Assembly (NCBI RefSeq): GCF_020009625.1
Contig: NZ_JAIHLP010000002.1
Span: 2,976,001 to 3,040,000, forward strand
DNA from: Leifsonia poae
Lineage (GTDB): Bacteria > Actinomycetota > Actinomycetes > Actinomycetales > Microbacteriaceae
Length of the DNA: 64,000 nucleotides
Reading direction: 5' to 3'
Of the stretch, positions 8,323 through 18,500 are shown in pieces. The translations under genes were made by a program, and so were the position numbers. Under the pieces are notes generated by a model. It was given only the letters and a program-made list of their open reading frames with translations. It was not told the DNA's origin and did no database searches. Each line of letters begins with the position of its first letter. Within the stretch, counting starts at the first letter, position 1.

Positions 8323-9414
8323 CTATGCGATGCTCTTGCGCCATCGCGCGGAGAAGCAGGTCGCGGCGAAGCCGATCGAGTCGTTGACGTCGAGCATGGG
8401 GCTGTTCTCCTCGGCGTTGACTGTCTCAACGCGTTCGCAGGCGGGGAACCGTGCGGCCAGTTCGCGGAGGTTGGTGAGCTTCAGCAGCATCCCGAGTCGG
8501 CGTCCGCGGTGCTCGCGTAGAACCAGGGTGTCCATCTGCTCGGCCGGCCGATCGGACTCGGCCGACACGTCGAGTTCCGTGAACCCGGCAGCTTGTCCTG
8601 TCGCCTCGTCGACCGCGATCGACGTCAGTGCGACGCGGGGGCTCTTCGCCCAGAGGTCGTCCACGGAACGGACGCGGTCCGCCGTCCAGACGTCGGTCAG
8701 CTGGACGCCGGCGTTGGGAGCGTCGGAGCTCATCCTGGTGCGAAGGAGCGCGATGGCTTCGACCCACTCCTCTGGCGTCCGGCCCTGCCAGGTGACTGTC
8801 CGGTAGCCGGCGGCGGCCGTGACCGCCTCGCCCAGTCGGGTGGAGAACGCCTCCGCGTCGACGGGCAGCGGCAGAGCGCTGACGCGCCCCACCTGTTCGA
8901 GTGAGAAGCCATGACGCCGCAGGAATCGCGTCGATGGGAGATCGATCGGCACCGACCCGAACCCCGTCGGTGCCGGAACCGCCTCGCCCTCGACGCCTGC
9001 CGGATAAGTCGTCTGATTCTGAATGATGGAGCGGCCGGCATCCTGAGCCACCTGCTCCAGGTGGCCGTAGAGCGCCGAGCCGATGCCACGGCCACGGAAC
9101 TCGGGAAGGACGGAGATCGCGCCCCAGCATTCCCCAGCACCGACCGGCAATGCCAGGTTACCTCGTGCTACGACGCGGCCGCCGACTTTGGCGACGAGTC
9201 CAGCCATAGGCCTCGACTCGTCCTTCCAGTCCGGCAACTGTTCGGCCGCGGTCATGACCTCGCCGGTGTAGCCGCGGAGCTCCGCCTCGACGGCGCTCCG
9301 AACCGCGGCCATGGCGAGGAAGTCCGCCGCATCCGCTGCGTCGATGCTAACCGGGACGACGAGCGCTTCGATGGTGAAGCCCGAGAGCGTGACGGTGGGA
9401 TCTGAAGAAGACAT
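8323..9414 (-). CDS. GNAT family N-acetyltransferase
   Basis: A 363-residue protein with two GNAT-like halves. The N-terminal half has the acetyl-CoA loop RGRGIGSALY (about residues 108-117). The C-terminal half carries a weaker copy, HRGRRLGMLLK, near residue 300, and ends with a short NDSIGF-type strand. The tandem arrangement resembles mycothiol-synthase-like and other double-GNAT proteins, but the substrate is unknown. The start is supported by AGAGG upstream of ATG 9414. Its 3' end abuts the transposase remnant, so the last residues may have been altered by that event. Base composition is similar to its neighbours. Confidence 0.8.
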   Translation of the reverse strand: MSSSDPTVTLSGFTIEALVVPVSIDAADAADFLAMAAVRSAVEAELRGYTGEVMTAAEQLPDWKDESRPMAGLVAKVGGRVVARGNLALPVGAGECWGAISVLPEFRGRGIGSALYGHLEQVAQDAGRSIIQNQTTYPAGVEGEAVPAPTGFGSVPIDLPSTRFLRRHGFSLEQVGRVSALPLPVDAEAFSTRLGEAVTAAAGYRTVTWQGRTPEEWVEAIALLRTRMSSDAPNAGVQLTDVWTADRVRSVDDLWAKSPRVALTSIAVDEATGQAAGFTELDVSAESDRPAEQMDTLVLREHRGRRLGMLLKLTNLRELAARFPACERVETVNAEENSPMLDVNDSIGFAATCFSARWRKSIA

Positions 9415-9634
9415 GAAACCTCTTTGTTCGCAGGATCGATCGACTCACCCACGGTCGTGGGAGGAAGGGAATCGCTGCTAGAGGATCACGAGGTCCAGCA
9501 TTCCACAGCAGCGCCCCGGACAACAAGGCCCCGTGATCGCCTTGATGGATGCTGCCGCTCTCAGACCGATCGCGAATCAGACGCGGCAATCGTAGCCGCG
9601 CTCGTGCTCCTGTTGCTGTGCTGCTGCCGCCCGG

Positions 9635-10612
9635 TCAGAAGCCTTCCGGCGCCCGGACGACGTAGGGGGCGGCTAGCCGGTCGAGTTCGTCGACAGTGAG
9701 GTTCAGGTCGACCGAGGCGACCGCATCCTGCAGATGTTGCGGCTTCGTCGCGCCGACGATCGGCGAGGTGACCGCCGCCTGTTGACGCACCCAGGCCAGC
9801 GCGACTTGCGCCCGGGGCACACCGCGCTCATCCGCCACCGCTTTCACCGCGTCGGCGACGCGGCGGTCGCCCTCCTCCTGCTGCCGGTAGAGCGTTAGCC
9901 CGAACCGGTCGGTCTCGGAGCGGGCAGTGCGCGAATCCCAGTCGCGGGTGAGCCGGCCGCGGGCGAGCGGGCTCCACGGGAGCACGCCGATGCCCTGGTC
10001 GAGGCAGTACGGAAGCATCTCCCGTTCTTCCTCCCGGTAGATCAGGTTGTACTGGTCCTGCATCGAGACGAATCTGGTCCAGCCGCCGAGGTCGGCGGCG
10101 TGCTGAGCCTGCGCGAACTGCCAGGCGAACATCGAGGACGCGCCGATGTAACGGGCCTTGCCGGCCTTGACCACATCGTGGAGCGCCTCCATCGTCTCCT
10201 CGATCGGCGTCGCCTGATCCCAACGGTGGATCTGGTAGAGGTCGACGTAGTCGGTGCCGAGCCGCCGGAGGCTGTTGTCGATCTCGGTCAGGATCGCTCC
10301 GCGGGAGAGCCCGGCGCCGTTCGGGCCGGGGCGCATCCGGCCGTGCACCTTCGTCGCGATGACGATCTCGTCTCGCGACGCGAAATCGGCGAGCGCGCGT
10401 CCGAGGATCTCTTCGCTGCTGCCGGCGGAGTACACATTGGCTGTGTCGAACGTCGTGATCCCTGCCTCGAGCGCCTGCCGGATGAACGGTCGGCTCTCCT
10501 CCTCGCCGAGCGACCACTCGTGGGCGCCGCGGGTGGGCGCTCCGAAACTCATGCAGCCGAGCGTGACGGCCGACACTTCGAGGCCGGATGCGCCGAGGCG
10601 GGTGTACTCCAT
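9635..10612 (-). CDS. Aldo/keto reductase
   Basis: A 325-residue AKR superfamily enzyme similar in layout to the YajO/PdxI-like group. The tetrad is present: Asp and Tyr in FDTANVYSAG, Lys in ATKVHG and His in YQIHRWD. The start MEYTRLGASG is typical and has a GGAG ribosome site. Cytosolic and NADP(H)-dependent; the substrate is undetermined. It is separated from the GNAT gene by about 220 bp that contain a weak inverted repeat (GATCACGAGG near 9485 and CCCCGTGATC near 9533) but no recognised gene. Confidence 0.87.
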   Translation of the reverse strand: MEYTRLGASGLEVSAVTLGCMSFGAPTRGAHEWSLGEEESRPFIRQALEAGITTFDTANVYSAGSSEEILGRALADFASRDEIVIATKVHGRMRPGPNGAGLSRGAILTEIDNSLRRLGTDYVDLYQIHRWDQATPIEETMEALHDVVKAGKARYIGASSMFAWQFAQAQHAADLGGWTRFVSMQDQYNLIYREEEREMLPYCLDQGIGVLPWSPLARGRLTRDWDSRTARSETDRFGLTLYRQQEEGDRRVADAVKAVADERGVPRAQVALAWVRQQAAVTSPIVGATKPQHLQDAVASVDLNLTVDELDRLAAPYVVRAPEGF

Positions 10613-10995
10613 GGGGACTCCAGTGTTGCTCGTCGAGAGGAACAGTCAGGATGGGCTGTCCCTCTTGGAACGTACACCGCCGCCGTCCGAGAGGGGGACT
10701 GGGGAGTCTTGACCTGTCGCGCATACCCGGATTGTGCGCGACGCGATGTTCGCCCACTGCATCCGGTATGTACTGGCGGCACGGCGCCTCACAGCGCGAA
10801 ACGGCACAGCACGGCACAGCACAGCAGGGCACGGCACGGCACGGCACAGCACGAAGGCACGACACCGCAACGGACGGGCGTGGACAGGACGGACGTGGAA
10901 CAGTAAGTCTGACAAGAGCGATTGCGGCGATCGGAGCCTTCTCATCCGAGTTGGCGGGCCGCCTGCTCCTGTCGGCTGCCTGCCCATAGAAGGAC
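10613..10995. other. Gap of about 380 bp without a convincing gene
   Basis: Short frames here have no family features or ribosome sites. The only clear structure is the pentamer repeat tract described separately. The promoter of the aldo/keto reductase should lie in the first 100 bases. Confidence 0.5.
10796..10864. repeat. Degenerate pentamer tract (GGCAC/AGCAC)
   Basis: About 70 bases consist of alternating GGCAC and AGCAC pentamers with one or two breaks. The tract contains no gene and looks like a slippage-prone microsatellite in non-coding DNA. Confidence 0.8.
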
Positions 10996-11280
10996 GTGAT
11001 CAAAGCGCTCGTCGGGGCGGTCATGCGCGGCGACCGTGACGGGATTCAGCTCGATATGGAATCGTTGGAGCCCCCGCAGAGTGGGGGATTGTCCGCCTTT
11101 GCCGCAGAACTGCGCGCGGCGCGGCCCGCCGGGAAGTCGATCTCGATGGCCGAAGTCTTGCGAGCAGTTCACGCCTTCGAGTGCGCTCGAAGTCCCCGGC
11201 GATCGAGAGGGCTTCCCTTGGGGCCGTCGGCGAGCGCCGGGGAGATCAGCGACGGGTGCCCGACCGTCAGCTGCTGGTAG
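10996..11280 (+). CDS. Small hypothetical protein
   Basis: A 94-codon frame from GTG with AGAAGG just upstream (spacing short). The first 60 codons have the high G/C third-position bias of local genes and encode an amphipathic, non-membrane segment. The last 30 residues are low-complexity and less gene-like. No family is recognised. It ends 20 bases before a small membrane protein on the same strand. It could instead be a decayed fragment. Confidence 0.35.
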   Translation: MIKALVGAVMRGDRDGIQLDMESLEPPQSGGLSAFAAELRAARPAGKSISMAEVLRAVHAFECARSPRRSRGLPLGPSASAGEISDGCPTVSCW

Positions 11281-11300
11281 GGTCCGAACAGGAGGTCACC

Positions 11301-11450
11301 ATGGGTTCGCTGTTCTGGTGGAACGTGATCGCTGTCGTCGTGCTCCTTGTCATCGTTGCCGTGATCGCGGTGGCCACGATGTGGGTGCGCGCTCAACTCC
11401 GAAAGGGGAGAGACGCCGGCCAAGGCGGGTCGGATCGTCTGCGGTCCTAG
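11301..11450 (+). CDS. Small single-span membrane protein
   Basis: A 49-residue protein with a strong ribosome site (AGGAGG, seven bases before the ATG). Residues 4-28 form one hydrophobic helix, followed by a short basic tail rich in R, K and G. A TAGGGT hexamer at about 11278-11283 could be its -10. The longer open frame from 11181 lacks a start site and is not used. No function is recognised; proteins of this shape are often small accessory or stress-related membrane peptides. Confidence 0.65.
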   Translation: MGSLFWWNVIAVVVLLVIVAVIAVATMWVRAQLRKGRDAGQGGSDRLRS

Positions 11451-11475
11451 ACGTATAAACCGGGCCGGTGCCGTC

Positions 11476-12747
11476 TCAGGCCAGCCACCAGTCGTAGAAG
11501 ATCACGTACCGCGCGCCCAGCTGTTCGACCGGCAGTTCGCGCTGGTTGGTGAAACCGTTCGGGGTGATCAGATCGTCGGGGCTGTTCACTGTGACCGTCA
11601 GCGGTATCGGGGTGAAAACATCGTTTGCGAGGCCCGACCTGACCGCGGCGATGATGGTGTCGTAGGCGGCGCCCGCCAGCGCGCCGACCGCGGCTCCGAT
11701 GGCCGTACCGACGCCGGGGACGATGCTGCCGATCGCAGCCCCCGCCAGAGCGCCCGCAGCGGTCGACGCCGCCTGGATCGCCGCGTTCTTGACGGTGGAA
11801 CCGACCTTCGACTCGAGTTCGTTGAAGACCTTCGCGATGTCCTCGTTGTCGACTTCGACGAGGAGCAGGGTCGCCGTGAACGTGCGCGGCCACGCGGCCG
11901 GCCCGGTCAGGTCGAAGTCGAGCAGCACGAAGGGATTCGCGAGCGCCTGCTCACGGTGCGCCATGAAGTCGTCCATGCGCGGCCCGGTCAGGGTCGATGG
12001 TGCCGGTTTGCCGTCCGGCCCGACCACGACCGCGCTCGAGTCGAGCCCGACCGCGGCGATGGAGAGTTCGTCTGACGCTCCCTGCAGTCCCGAATCGTTG
12101 GACTGGTGTTCGTGCATATACCGCAACCGGAATTGGAGTCGGGTCGGCATCGTGGTGACGATCGGTCCCCCCGCGGCCGTCCAACGGATCCGCCCGCGCT
12201 CGAACAACGACACCCGACCGTCCCCGTCGGCGAACTCGCCGGAGCGCGGGTAGCCGAGCGGGCCGAGTTCCCAGCCCTGCGCAGACCAGGTCTGCCGAAT
12301 CGCCCCGTACACCTCGTTGGCGCCGTGGACCGGCGTCCAGTAGATCGATGCCGTCGCCTTCGGCTGGTCGGGCGGGCTGAAGTGGTTGTATCGTCCGATG
12401 CCGTCCGGTGTGGTGGTCTCGTCGGTCACGGGGTAGCCGAAGCGTTCGGCTCCGAGCGCCCGGAACTTGTCGCGGATGGCGCCGTGCACCTCATAGGCGT
12501 GCGATGCGTTCGGCCGCACGTACGCCGACACGTTCTGGTAGTCCTGCCGAGCCCCGCCGTCGGGCAGGTCGACGATTCCACCGACGGCCGGGCCGGCGCC
12601 GGGGTGTGTCTGAGCGAATTGGTCGAAGGCGCGAGCGAGCGTCTCCGGTCGCAGAATCGTTGCCAGCACCGGCGCATCCACCGTGGTTTTGAGGCTCCCG
12701 ACCTTGGTGAGGTTGGTGAGGTTGGACAGGTTGAGCTTGTCGTTCAT
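11476..12747 (-). CDS. LGFP-repeat protein with glycine-zipper segment
   Basis: A 423-residue protein. Two LGFP-type repeats are visible (about residues 85-110, ALGAERFGYP, and about 140-165, GWELGPLGYP); these modules occur in actinobacterial wall-associated proteins. Near residues 345-375 there is a small-residue, glycine-zipper-like stretch (AGALAGAAIG ... GAAVGALAGA) of the kind that inserts in membranes or packs helices. No signal peptide is seen, which is odd for LGFP proteins. ATG at 12747 has an excellent AAGGAGG site, so the extra upstream codons are excluded. It lies directly downstream of the LuxR-type regulator gene on the same strand. Function unknown. Confidence 0.7.
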   Translation of the reverse strand: MNDKLNLSNLTNLTKVGSLKTTVDAPVLATILRPETLARAFDQFAQTHPGAGPAVGGIVDLPDGGARQDYQNVSAYVRPNASHAYEVHGAIRDKFRALGAERFGYPVTDETTTPDGIGRYNHFSPPDQPKATASIYWTPVHGANEVYGAIRQTWSAQGWELGPLGYPRSGEFADGDGRVSLFERGRIRWTAAGGPIVTTMPTRLQFRLRYMHEHQSNDSGLQGASDELSIAAVGLDSSAVVVGPDGKPAPSTLTGPRMDDFMAHREQALANPFVLLDFDLTGPAAWPRTFTATLLLVEVDNEDIAKVFNELESKVGSTVKNAAIQAASTAAGALAGAAIGSIVPGVGTAIGAAVGALAGAAYDTIIAAVRSGLANDVFTPIPLTVTVNSPDDLITPNGFTNQRELPVEQLGARYVIFYDWWLA

Positions 12748-12823
12748 GATTCCTCCTTTTCGCCCGAGTGTGCGTGGAGGGCGCCGATGGCACATAGGTA
12801 GCCGACTACCTGATCCCCTGTCG

Positions 12824-15430
12824 TCAGTGCTGCGGCTCGCTCGAGGCTTGCCCGATGCGTTCCGCGATCTCCCGTCGCGAGTGCACCCCCAACTTCGCGG
12901 ATGCGTTCAGCACGTGACCCTCGACCGTACGCACCGAGACACCGAGCGCGGTCGAGATCTCGCTGTTCGTCATCCCTGCGGCGATCAGGTGGGCGACCTC
13001 GGACTCGCGGATGCTGAGCGGAGTGTCGGCGATGCGATCACGAAGAGTCGGCACCGTTTGGTGCGCGTCGGCGCTGACCCGTCGACGCAGCGCCAGGTGG
13101 GCGGCCGATCCGAGCAGCGACGGTTCGCGTCGGGCGCGGAGTTCAAACGACTGGGCGAGCAGCTCGGAGGCGAGGAGACGGAGACCGAGCCCGTCGGCTT
13201 GGGCGGCACAGGCGTCGAGGTCGTTCGTGTTGGCGCGTGCGCGTGCGCGAAACCATTTCTCGACCAGGGTGCGCCGGGGGCTCGACTCGCCGGCCGGCTC
13301 CGAGAGTGTTCGTGGATGCTCCGTGGCGAGGCCCAGCCGGAGCAGGCTCAGGCAGGCGTCGAGAACCTGGGCGTGCGCTCCTCTCGAGCGGGCTGACGCG
13401 GACGCCCGTGCGAAGCGATCTGCGGCCTGCGAGGTCGCGCCCCGGCTCGCCTCGGCCCACCCTTCGGCCAGCAGCAGCGCCGGCTCATAGACGGCGACGT
13501 TCGAACCGTTGCGCGCGTGAGCCTGCTCCAGGTAGAAGTCGGCGTGCCCGGTGTCGCCGAATTCGGCGGCCGCTCGTGCAGCCCACAGGGCGGAGAGGAA
13601 CACCCATCCGGTGGGAGCCTGCACAGAGAGCAGGTCGAAAGCGTCGACCGAGTAGCGGGCGGCATCCGCGCCCTCGCCCGCGCTGAGCGCGATCCTCGCG
13701 TGGAGCATCGTCGCGATTCCCGAGCTTGTTCGCTCGCCGTAAGACTCTGCGGCGGCAAGCTTGGCGTGTGCCCTCGCAAGCGGCAGGTCGCCGGCCGCCG
13801 CGGCCGCCTCGACCAGGTCGTAACGGAACGAGCTGCGCTGGTACCCGCTCTGGCATTCGGAGGCGGCGATGAGCCCGCGCGTCGTGGCCCGCCGCACGTG
13901 GGCGAGGTCGCCGCGCTGCGCAGCCTCCATGGACGCGGCGGATGCGGCCCAGAGTGCCGCGGTCGGAGTGATCTCCGGGGCGTTGAGCGCTGCAGCGCTG
14001 AGCGATCGTGCTTCAGCGAGTCGCCCACGGAACGCCGCGAACGCTGCCGCCACGGCGGTCGGAAGAGGCCGGGGGTCATCGACCCCGGCCACCGGCCGGC
14101 CGACGAGTGACAGCACCTCCTGCGCGCGAACGACGTCTCCCACGCCCCAGAACAGATTGGATGCGCGCGCGGAGACGATCTGCTCGCGAAAGTCAGGCGC
14201 GAGAACGCCGGTGTCGATGCTCGCATAGAGCGTTTCGGATTCGTCCGCATCCCCGCGCCAGCTCAGCGCGGCCGCGAGCAGGAAGCGGGCCGCCGCAGAC
14301 TCGTCGACGTCATTGATGGAGCGGGCTATGTCGATCGCCAGGGTGACCGAACCGATCGCGAGGGCACGATCGGCTGCCTGGAACAGCCGCGGCAGCGGGA
14401 GCGTTTCGTCGCTGTCGAGGCTCAGGGAGACCAGTCGCAGCTCGCGCAGGGCATCGTGCTCAGCGCCACCAGCGTTGGTCGTGGCACGTACCAGGTCACC
14501 CCGAAGTGCCTGTGCTCGCCACTGATCCGTCTGGGAGAGGATGAGCTCTTCCACCAGTGGATGTGCGAGCGCGGCCCTGCCGTCGGCGACCTCGACGACG
14601 CCCACCGCAGTGCATTCACTGATCGCCGACACCAGGTCGATCGCGGTCACTTCGTCGAGCGTCAGGGGGCCGCATGCGGCGATGCTCGTCACAAGATCGA
14701 GGGCCGGGGGAGAGAGCCGTTCGACGACGCCGTGGAACAGATTCTTCGCGTACGGCGCGACCGGAAGTCGGGCGTTCCAGCGCCAAACACCGTTGCTGAC
14801 CTCGAAGTCGCCGTGGTCGCGCCCGATCTCGACGAGCTGTCGAACGACGAGCGGCAGACCCCGGCTGGTCGCCCAGAGCTGTTCGAGAGTGAGACGCTCC
14901 ACTCGGGTTCCCGCAGCCAGTGTCAGGGTCTGCTCGACTTCGTCTTGCGTGAAACGGGGCACGGTGATCGCGTGGAACAGGTCGCCGTCGACTAAGCCGC
15001 TCAACGGCGTGGGCAGGCTTTCGCGATCGCGGGCCACCAAAACGACCCGCATCCCGTTCACGACGAGCTGATGAACGGCGGTGGCGGAGAGCGGGTCGAG
15101 CAGGGAGGCGTTGTCGAGGATCAGCCACCCCGATCCGACCCGGGCGGCGAGCTGCCGTTGCGCCTCCCCGAGGGCCTGAAGGGGGTCGGTCACGGCACCC
15201 AGGCCGACGATGCCGGCGAGCGCACCGAACGCGATGCTCTGCGTGACGAGCATTCCGTCGATGGCGGTGCGCTCACCGCCGAGCGCATCCATGCTGCGGC
15301 GAACGAGGGTGGACTTGCCGACCCCCGCCTCGCCGGTGACAACGACGTTCGGGCGATCAGCGTCGGCGAGCGCCGACCGGAGCTCGTTCTCCAGGTCGAT
15401 GCGGTTCAGGTACGGCCAGGTGCCTGACAT
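12824..15430 (-). CDS. LuxR family regulator, large ATP-binding (LAL) type
   Basis: An 868-residue STAND-type regulator. A P-loop (GEAGVGKSTL, about residues 34-43) opens an AAA-like ATPase region. A long helical, TPR-like middle follows, and a LuxR helix-turn-helix closes the protein (about 800-860, with LSIRESEVAHLIAAG and SVRTVEGHV). LAL proteins bind an inducer, oligomerise with ATP and activate sugar or secondary-metabolism genes; the target here is unknown. A TAGGCT -10 box six bases upstream of the ATG indicates a leaderless message. The adjacent LGFP gene downstream and the LAXTG protein gene upstream (divergent) are candidate targets. Confidence 0.85.
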   Translation of the reverse strand: MSGTWPYLNRIDLENELRSALADADRPNVVVTGEAGVGKSTLVRRSMDALGGERTAIDGMLVTQSIAFGALAGIVGLGAVTDPLQALGEAQRQLAARVGSGWLILDNASLLDPLSATAVHQLVVNGMRVVLVARDRESLPTPLSGLVDGDLFHAITVPRFTQDEVEQTLTLAAGTRVERLTLEQLWATSRGLPLVVRQLVEIGRDHGDFEVSNGVWRWNARLPVAPYAKNLFHGVVERLSPPALDLVTSIAACGPLTLDEVTAIDLVSAISECTAVGVVEVADGRAALAHPLVEELILSQTDQWRAQALRGDLVRATTNAGGAEHDALRELRLVSLSLDSDETLPLPRLFQAADRALAIGSVTLAIDIARSINDVDESAAARFLLAAALSWRGDADESETLYASIDTGVLAPDFREQIVSARASNLFWGVGDVVRAQEVLSLVGRPVAGVDDPRPLPTAVAAAFAAFRGRLAEARSLSAAALNAPEITPTAALWAASAASMEAAQRGDLAHVRRATTRGLIAASECQSGYQRSSFRYDLVEAAAAAGDLPLARAHAKLAAAESYGERTSSGIATMLHARIALSAGEGADAARYSVDAFDLLSVQAPTGWVFLSALWAARAAAEFGDTGHADFYLEQAHARNGSNVAVYEPALLLAEGWAEASRGATSQAADRFARASASARSRGAHAQVLDACLSLLRLGLATEHPRTLSEPAGESSPRRTLVEKWFRARARANTNDLDACAAQADGLGLRLLASELLAQSFELRARREPSLLGSAAHLALRRRVSADAHQTVPTLRDRIADTPLSIRESEVAHLIAAGMTNSEISTALGVSVRTVEGHVLNASAKLGVHSRREIAERIGQASSEPQH

Positions 15431-15517
15431 GGCTGGAGCCTACTGGATCGCCGCGGTCGTCATTCGTTCGATGTTCTGACGGCCACACGAGTCTGAGTCG
15501 TTCGCCTCTTCGTATGA

Positions 15518-15530
15518 GAACGTTCATATT
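15518..15530 (+). promoter_or_regulatory. Palindrome and -10-like element before the LAXTG protein
   Basis: A perfect GAACGTTC palindrome (15518-15525) overlaps a CATATT hexamer (15525-15530) about 30 bases upstream of the gene. It is a plausible promoter with an operator, possibly for the divergent LuxR-type regulator. Confidence 0.35.
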
Positions 15531-15560
15531 CCGTTCTCCCGGTCCCGACACTGTGTGACC

Positions 15561-18500
15561 ATGCATCGAGAACCCTCTGCGCTCAAACGCGCCCTCGCCG
15601 CCGCCGCGGTAGCGGCGATCGCCCTCGTCGGTTCGGTCTCCCTCGCCGAACCGGCCACTGCCGCGCCCACTGAAGGCCTGCGCATCACCGAGTTCTCCTA
15701 CGGCGGCCTGGCTTCGGGCGCCCACGGTGACGGTGAGTACACCGAGCTCACCAACCTGAGCCCCACCCCCATCGACCTCTCAGGCTGGGTCTTCGAGACG
15801 GGGACGACGGCGACGGCCGCCGGCGGTCTCCCGCTCGCGCCGCTCGGCACGGTCGCCCCGGGCCAGTCGGTGATCGTCACCGACCTCACGGCCGCCGAAT
15901 TCCGCACCGAGTGGAGCCTGGGCTCCTCGGTGAAGGTGCTCGACAACAACAAGGCGCACACCCTGAACAAGGGCCCGAACGGCATCCACATCTTCGACCC
16001 GAGCGGCGCCGAAGTGGACTCCCTGACCTACAACGGGTTCCTCTCGGCGAAGGGCAAGGCGGCCTGGGTCGATGCGGCCCACGTCGGTGGCAAAGCCGAT
16101 GTGGCCGCGGGCGGCTGGACGATCGCCACGAGCGGCGACGCCGAGCACAGCTATGCGAGCGCCACCGGCAGCATCGGCTCGCCCGGGATGTCTTCGCTGG
16201 CGATTCCCTACGCGGGTGCGCCCCGCGTGAAGATCACCGAGTTCGCCTACGGCGGCAAGATCGCCGCGTCGAAGGGCGACGGCGAGTACACGGAGATCAC
16301 GAACGTCGGCTTCACCCCGGCAGACCTGACCGGCTGGTCGTACGACACGTCGGCGACGGTCACCGTGCCCGGCGCCCTCTCGCTGTCGACGCTCGGAACG
16401 CTCCTGCCGGGCGAGTCAGCCGTGATCACGGATGTGACCCCGGCGGAGTTCCGCACAGACTGGGGGCTCATCGACTCTGTGAAGGTGATTCCGGACAACG
16501 GCACGACCCTCAACAAGGGTCCGATGACGATCCGTCTCTACGACGCCGGCAACACCCTCGTCGACTCGGTCAGCTACGCCAGCGGATTCCAGTCGGGCAA
16601 GGGTGTCGCGGCGTGGGTCGATGCGGCACACGTCGGGCAGAAGGCGGACACGACCGGCTGGACGATCGCCACGTCGGGCGACGGTGAGTCGAGCTGGACG
16701 AGCGCGACCGGGGCGGTCGGCTCGCCGGGCGCTTCCACCCTCGGCTGGCGCACGCCCGCGAGCGTTCGCGGAACCGGCGGCGGGAGCGGACCGGGCACGG
16801 ATCCGGGCACCGACCCGGGCGCCGGGAACAGCGTTCCCTGGCCCGGCCCGCAGACGGTGACCAACGTCGACAAGGGCGGTGTCTTCGGCCAGAACCTCTC
16901 CGGCCTGTTCTACGTTCCGGGCGCGACCCCAGCCGACGACGTCATGTGGGGCGTCGAGAACGGTGGATCCTCCGGCGGCAGCGTGAACACGAACCAGTCG
17001 TCGTTCTTCAAGATCGCCCAGAACGGCGACGGCACCTGGGGGCCGGCGAGCGGGTGGGACCGCGGCATCCAACTGCACTACAAGGACGGGACCGGCCAGC
17101 CGGATGCGGAGGGCATCACTGCCCTCGGCGGAAAGGTGTTCGTCTCCACCGAGCGCGACAACGCGAACAACAAGGTGTCCCGCGTCTCGATCCTCCAGTA
17201 CGACCCCGCGGCGATCGACTGGACCAACCGCTCCGCGAACGCCGCCCAGCAGTGGGAGCTCGAGTCCGACCTCGGACCGGGGACCGATGCGAACCTCACC
17301 TCCGCCGACGCGAACCTGGGCGCCGAGGCGCTCGCGTTCGTGCCCGACAGCTACCTGGTCGCGAACGGCTTCCGTACCGATGCCGGCGCGCTCTACGTCC
17401 CCGCCCAGTACGGCGCACACTTCGGCGGCGTGTTCTTCGCCGGCATCGAGAAGAACGGCAACCTCTACGGCTACGTGCTGGAGGAGGGCACCGGCAAGTT
17501 CACCCGAGTGACCTCCTTCTCGAGCGGGCTCAAGAACTCCGCCACGACGTACTCGGTGATGGATGCGGCGTGGGACCCCTCGCAGGAGGCGCTGTGGCTC
17601 GACTGCGACGACACCTGCCAGGGTCGCACGTCGATTGCGAAGATCAATACGACGCCGGGCGACCCCGCTCAGGGCCACTTCCAGGTGACGTCGATCTACG
17701 ACCGTCCCACCGGCGGCCCGAACGTCAACAACGAGGGATTCACCTTCCAGCCCGCGAACCGTTGCGACTCGAACGGCCAGCGCTCGGTGTGGTGGTCGAA
17801 CGACGGCGGTGACGGCGGCTACGCGATCAGCACGGCAAAGGCCACCTGCCCGGCGCCGGTCGCCGGCCAGATCGGCACCACGGTCACCGTGTCCTACGCC
17901 TACCAGGGCACCAGCGTCGAAGCCGTGAAGGACTCCACCGGCGCGTACCCGCTTCCGGTGACGGCGACGTTCACCTGCACCCAGGTGAGCGCGGTGTTCC
18001 CCGATTCGTGCCCGGCCCCGGTGAACGTCTCTTCGACACAGGCGGCGACGACGGTGAAGACGCTGGTCGACACCCTCGGCACGGTGACGGCTGTTTCCCT
18101 GCCCGCGATCACGATCCGTCAGATCGCGCCGGCCAACCCGATCGACCTGCTGGTCGCAGCCCTCCCCGACCCGGTGCAGTCGCTCGCAGGCGCCGACCAG
18201 GTCGCCGAGGTGACGAAGGCCTACCAGGCACTCACGCCGGAGGAGAAGGCGGATGTCTCGGCGGAGGCCCTCACGGCTCTGGCCGCGCGGCAGCAGCAGG
18301 CGGGTGTCGTCAACCACCGCGATAACGCCCACTCCGCCACCGCGAGTGGCGCAGCGCTCCCCTGGTATGTGCGGGTGACCGCGGCTCCGCTCGCGAGCAC
18401 CGACGCCGGCTATGCCGCCTTCACGGCGAAGCTCGGCGGTGCGCGGCTCCTCGCCCTCTACGACATCTCGTTCGCGGACACGCTGGCGGGAGGCGGCTGG

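Noticed and set aside
8310..8520. Intact 105-residue transposase-like protein
   Set aside because: Only the first 36 codons look like a transposase; the rest is antisense to the GNAT gene.
9483..9545. Possible T-box or attenuator in the GNAT leader
   Set aside because: An inverted repeat is present, but the T-box core sequence is absent and no terminator run is seen.
10796..10864. CRISPR-like array
   Set aside because: The repeats are pentamers without spacers and no cas genes are present.
16416..18332. A 638-codon minus-strand frame
   Set aside because: Antisense shadow of the LAXTG protein; no start site or recognisable domain.
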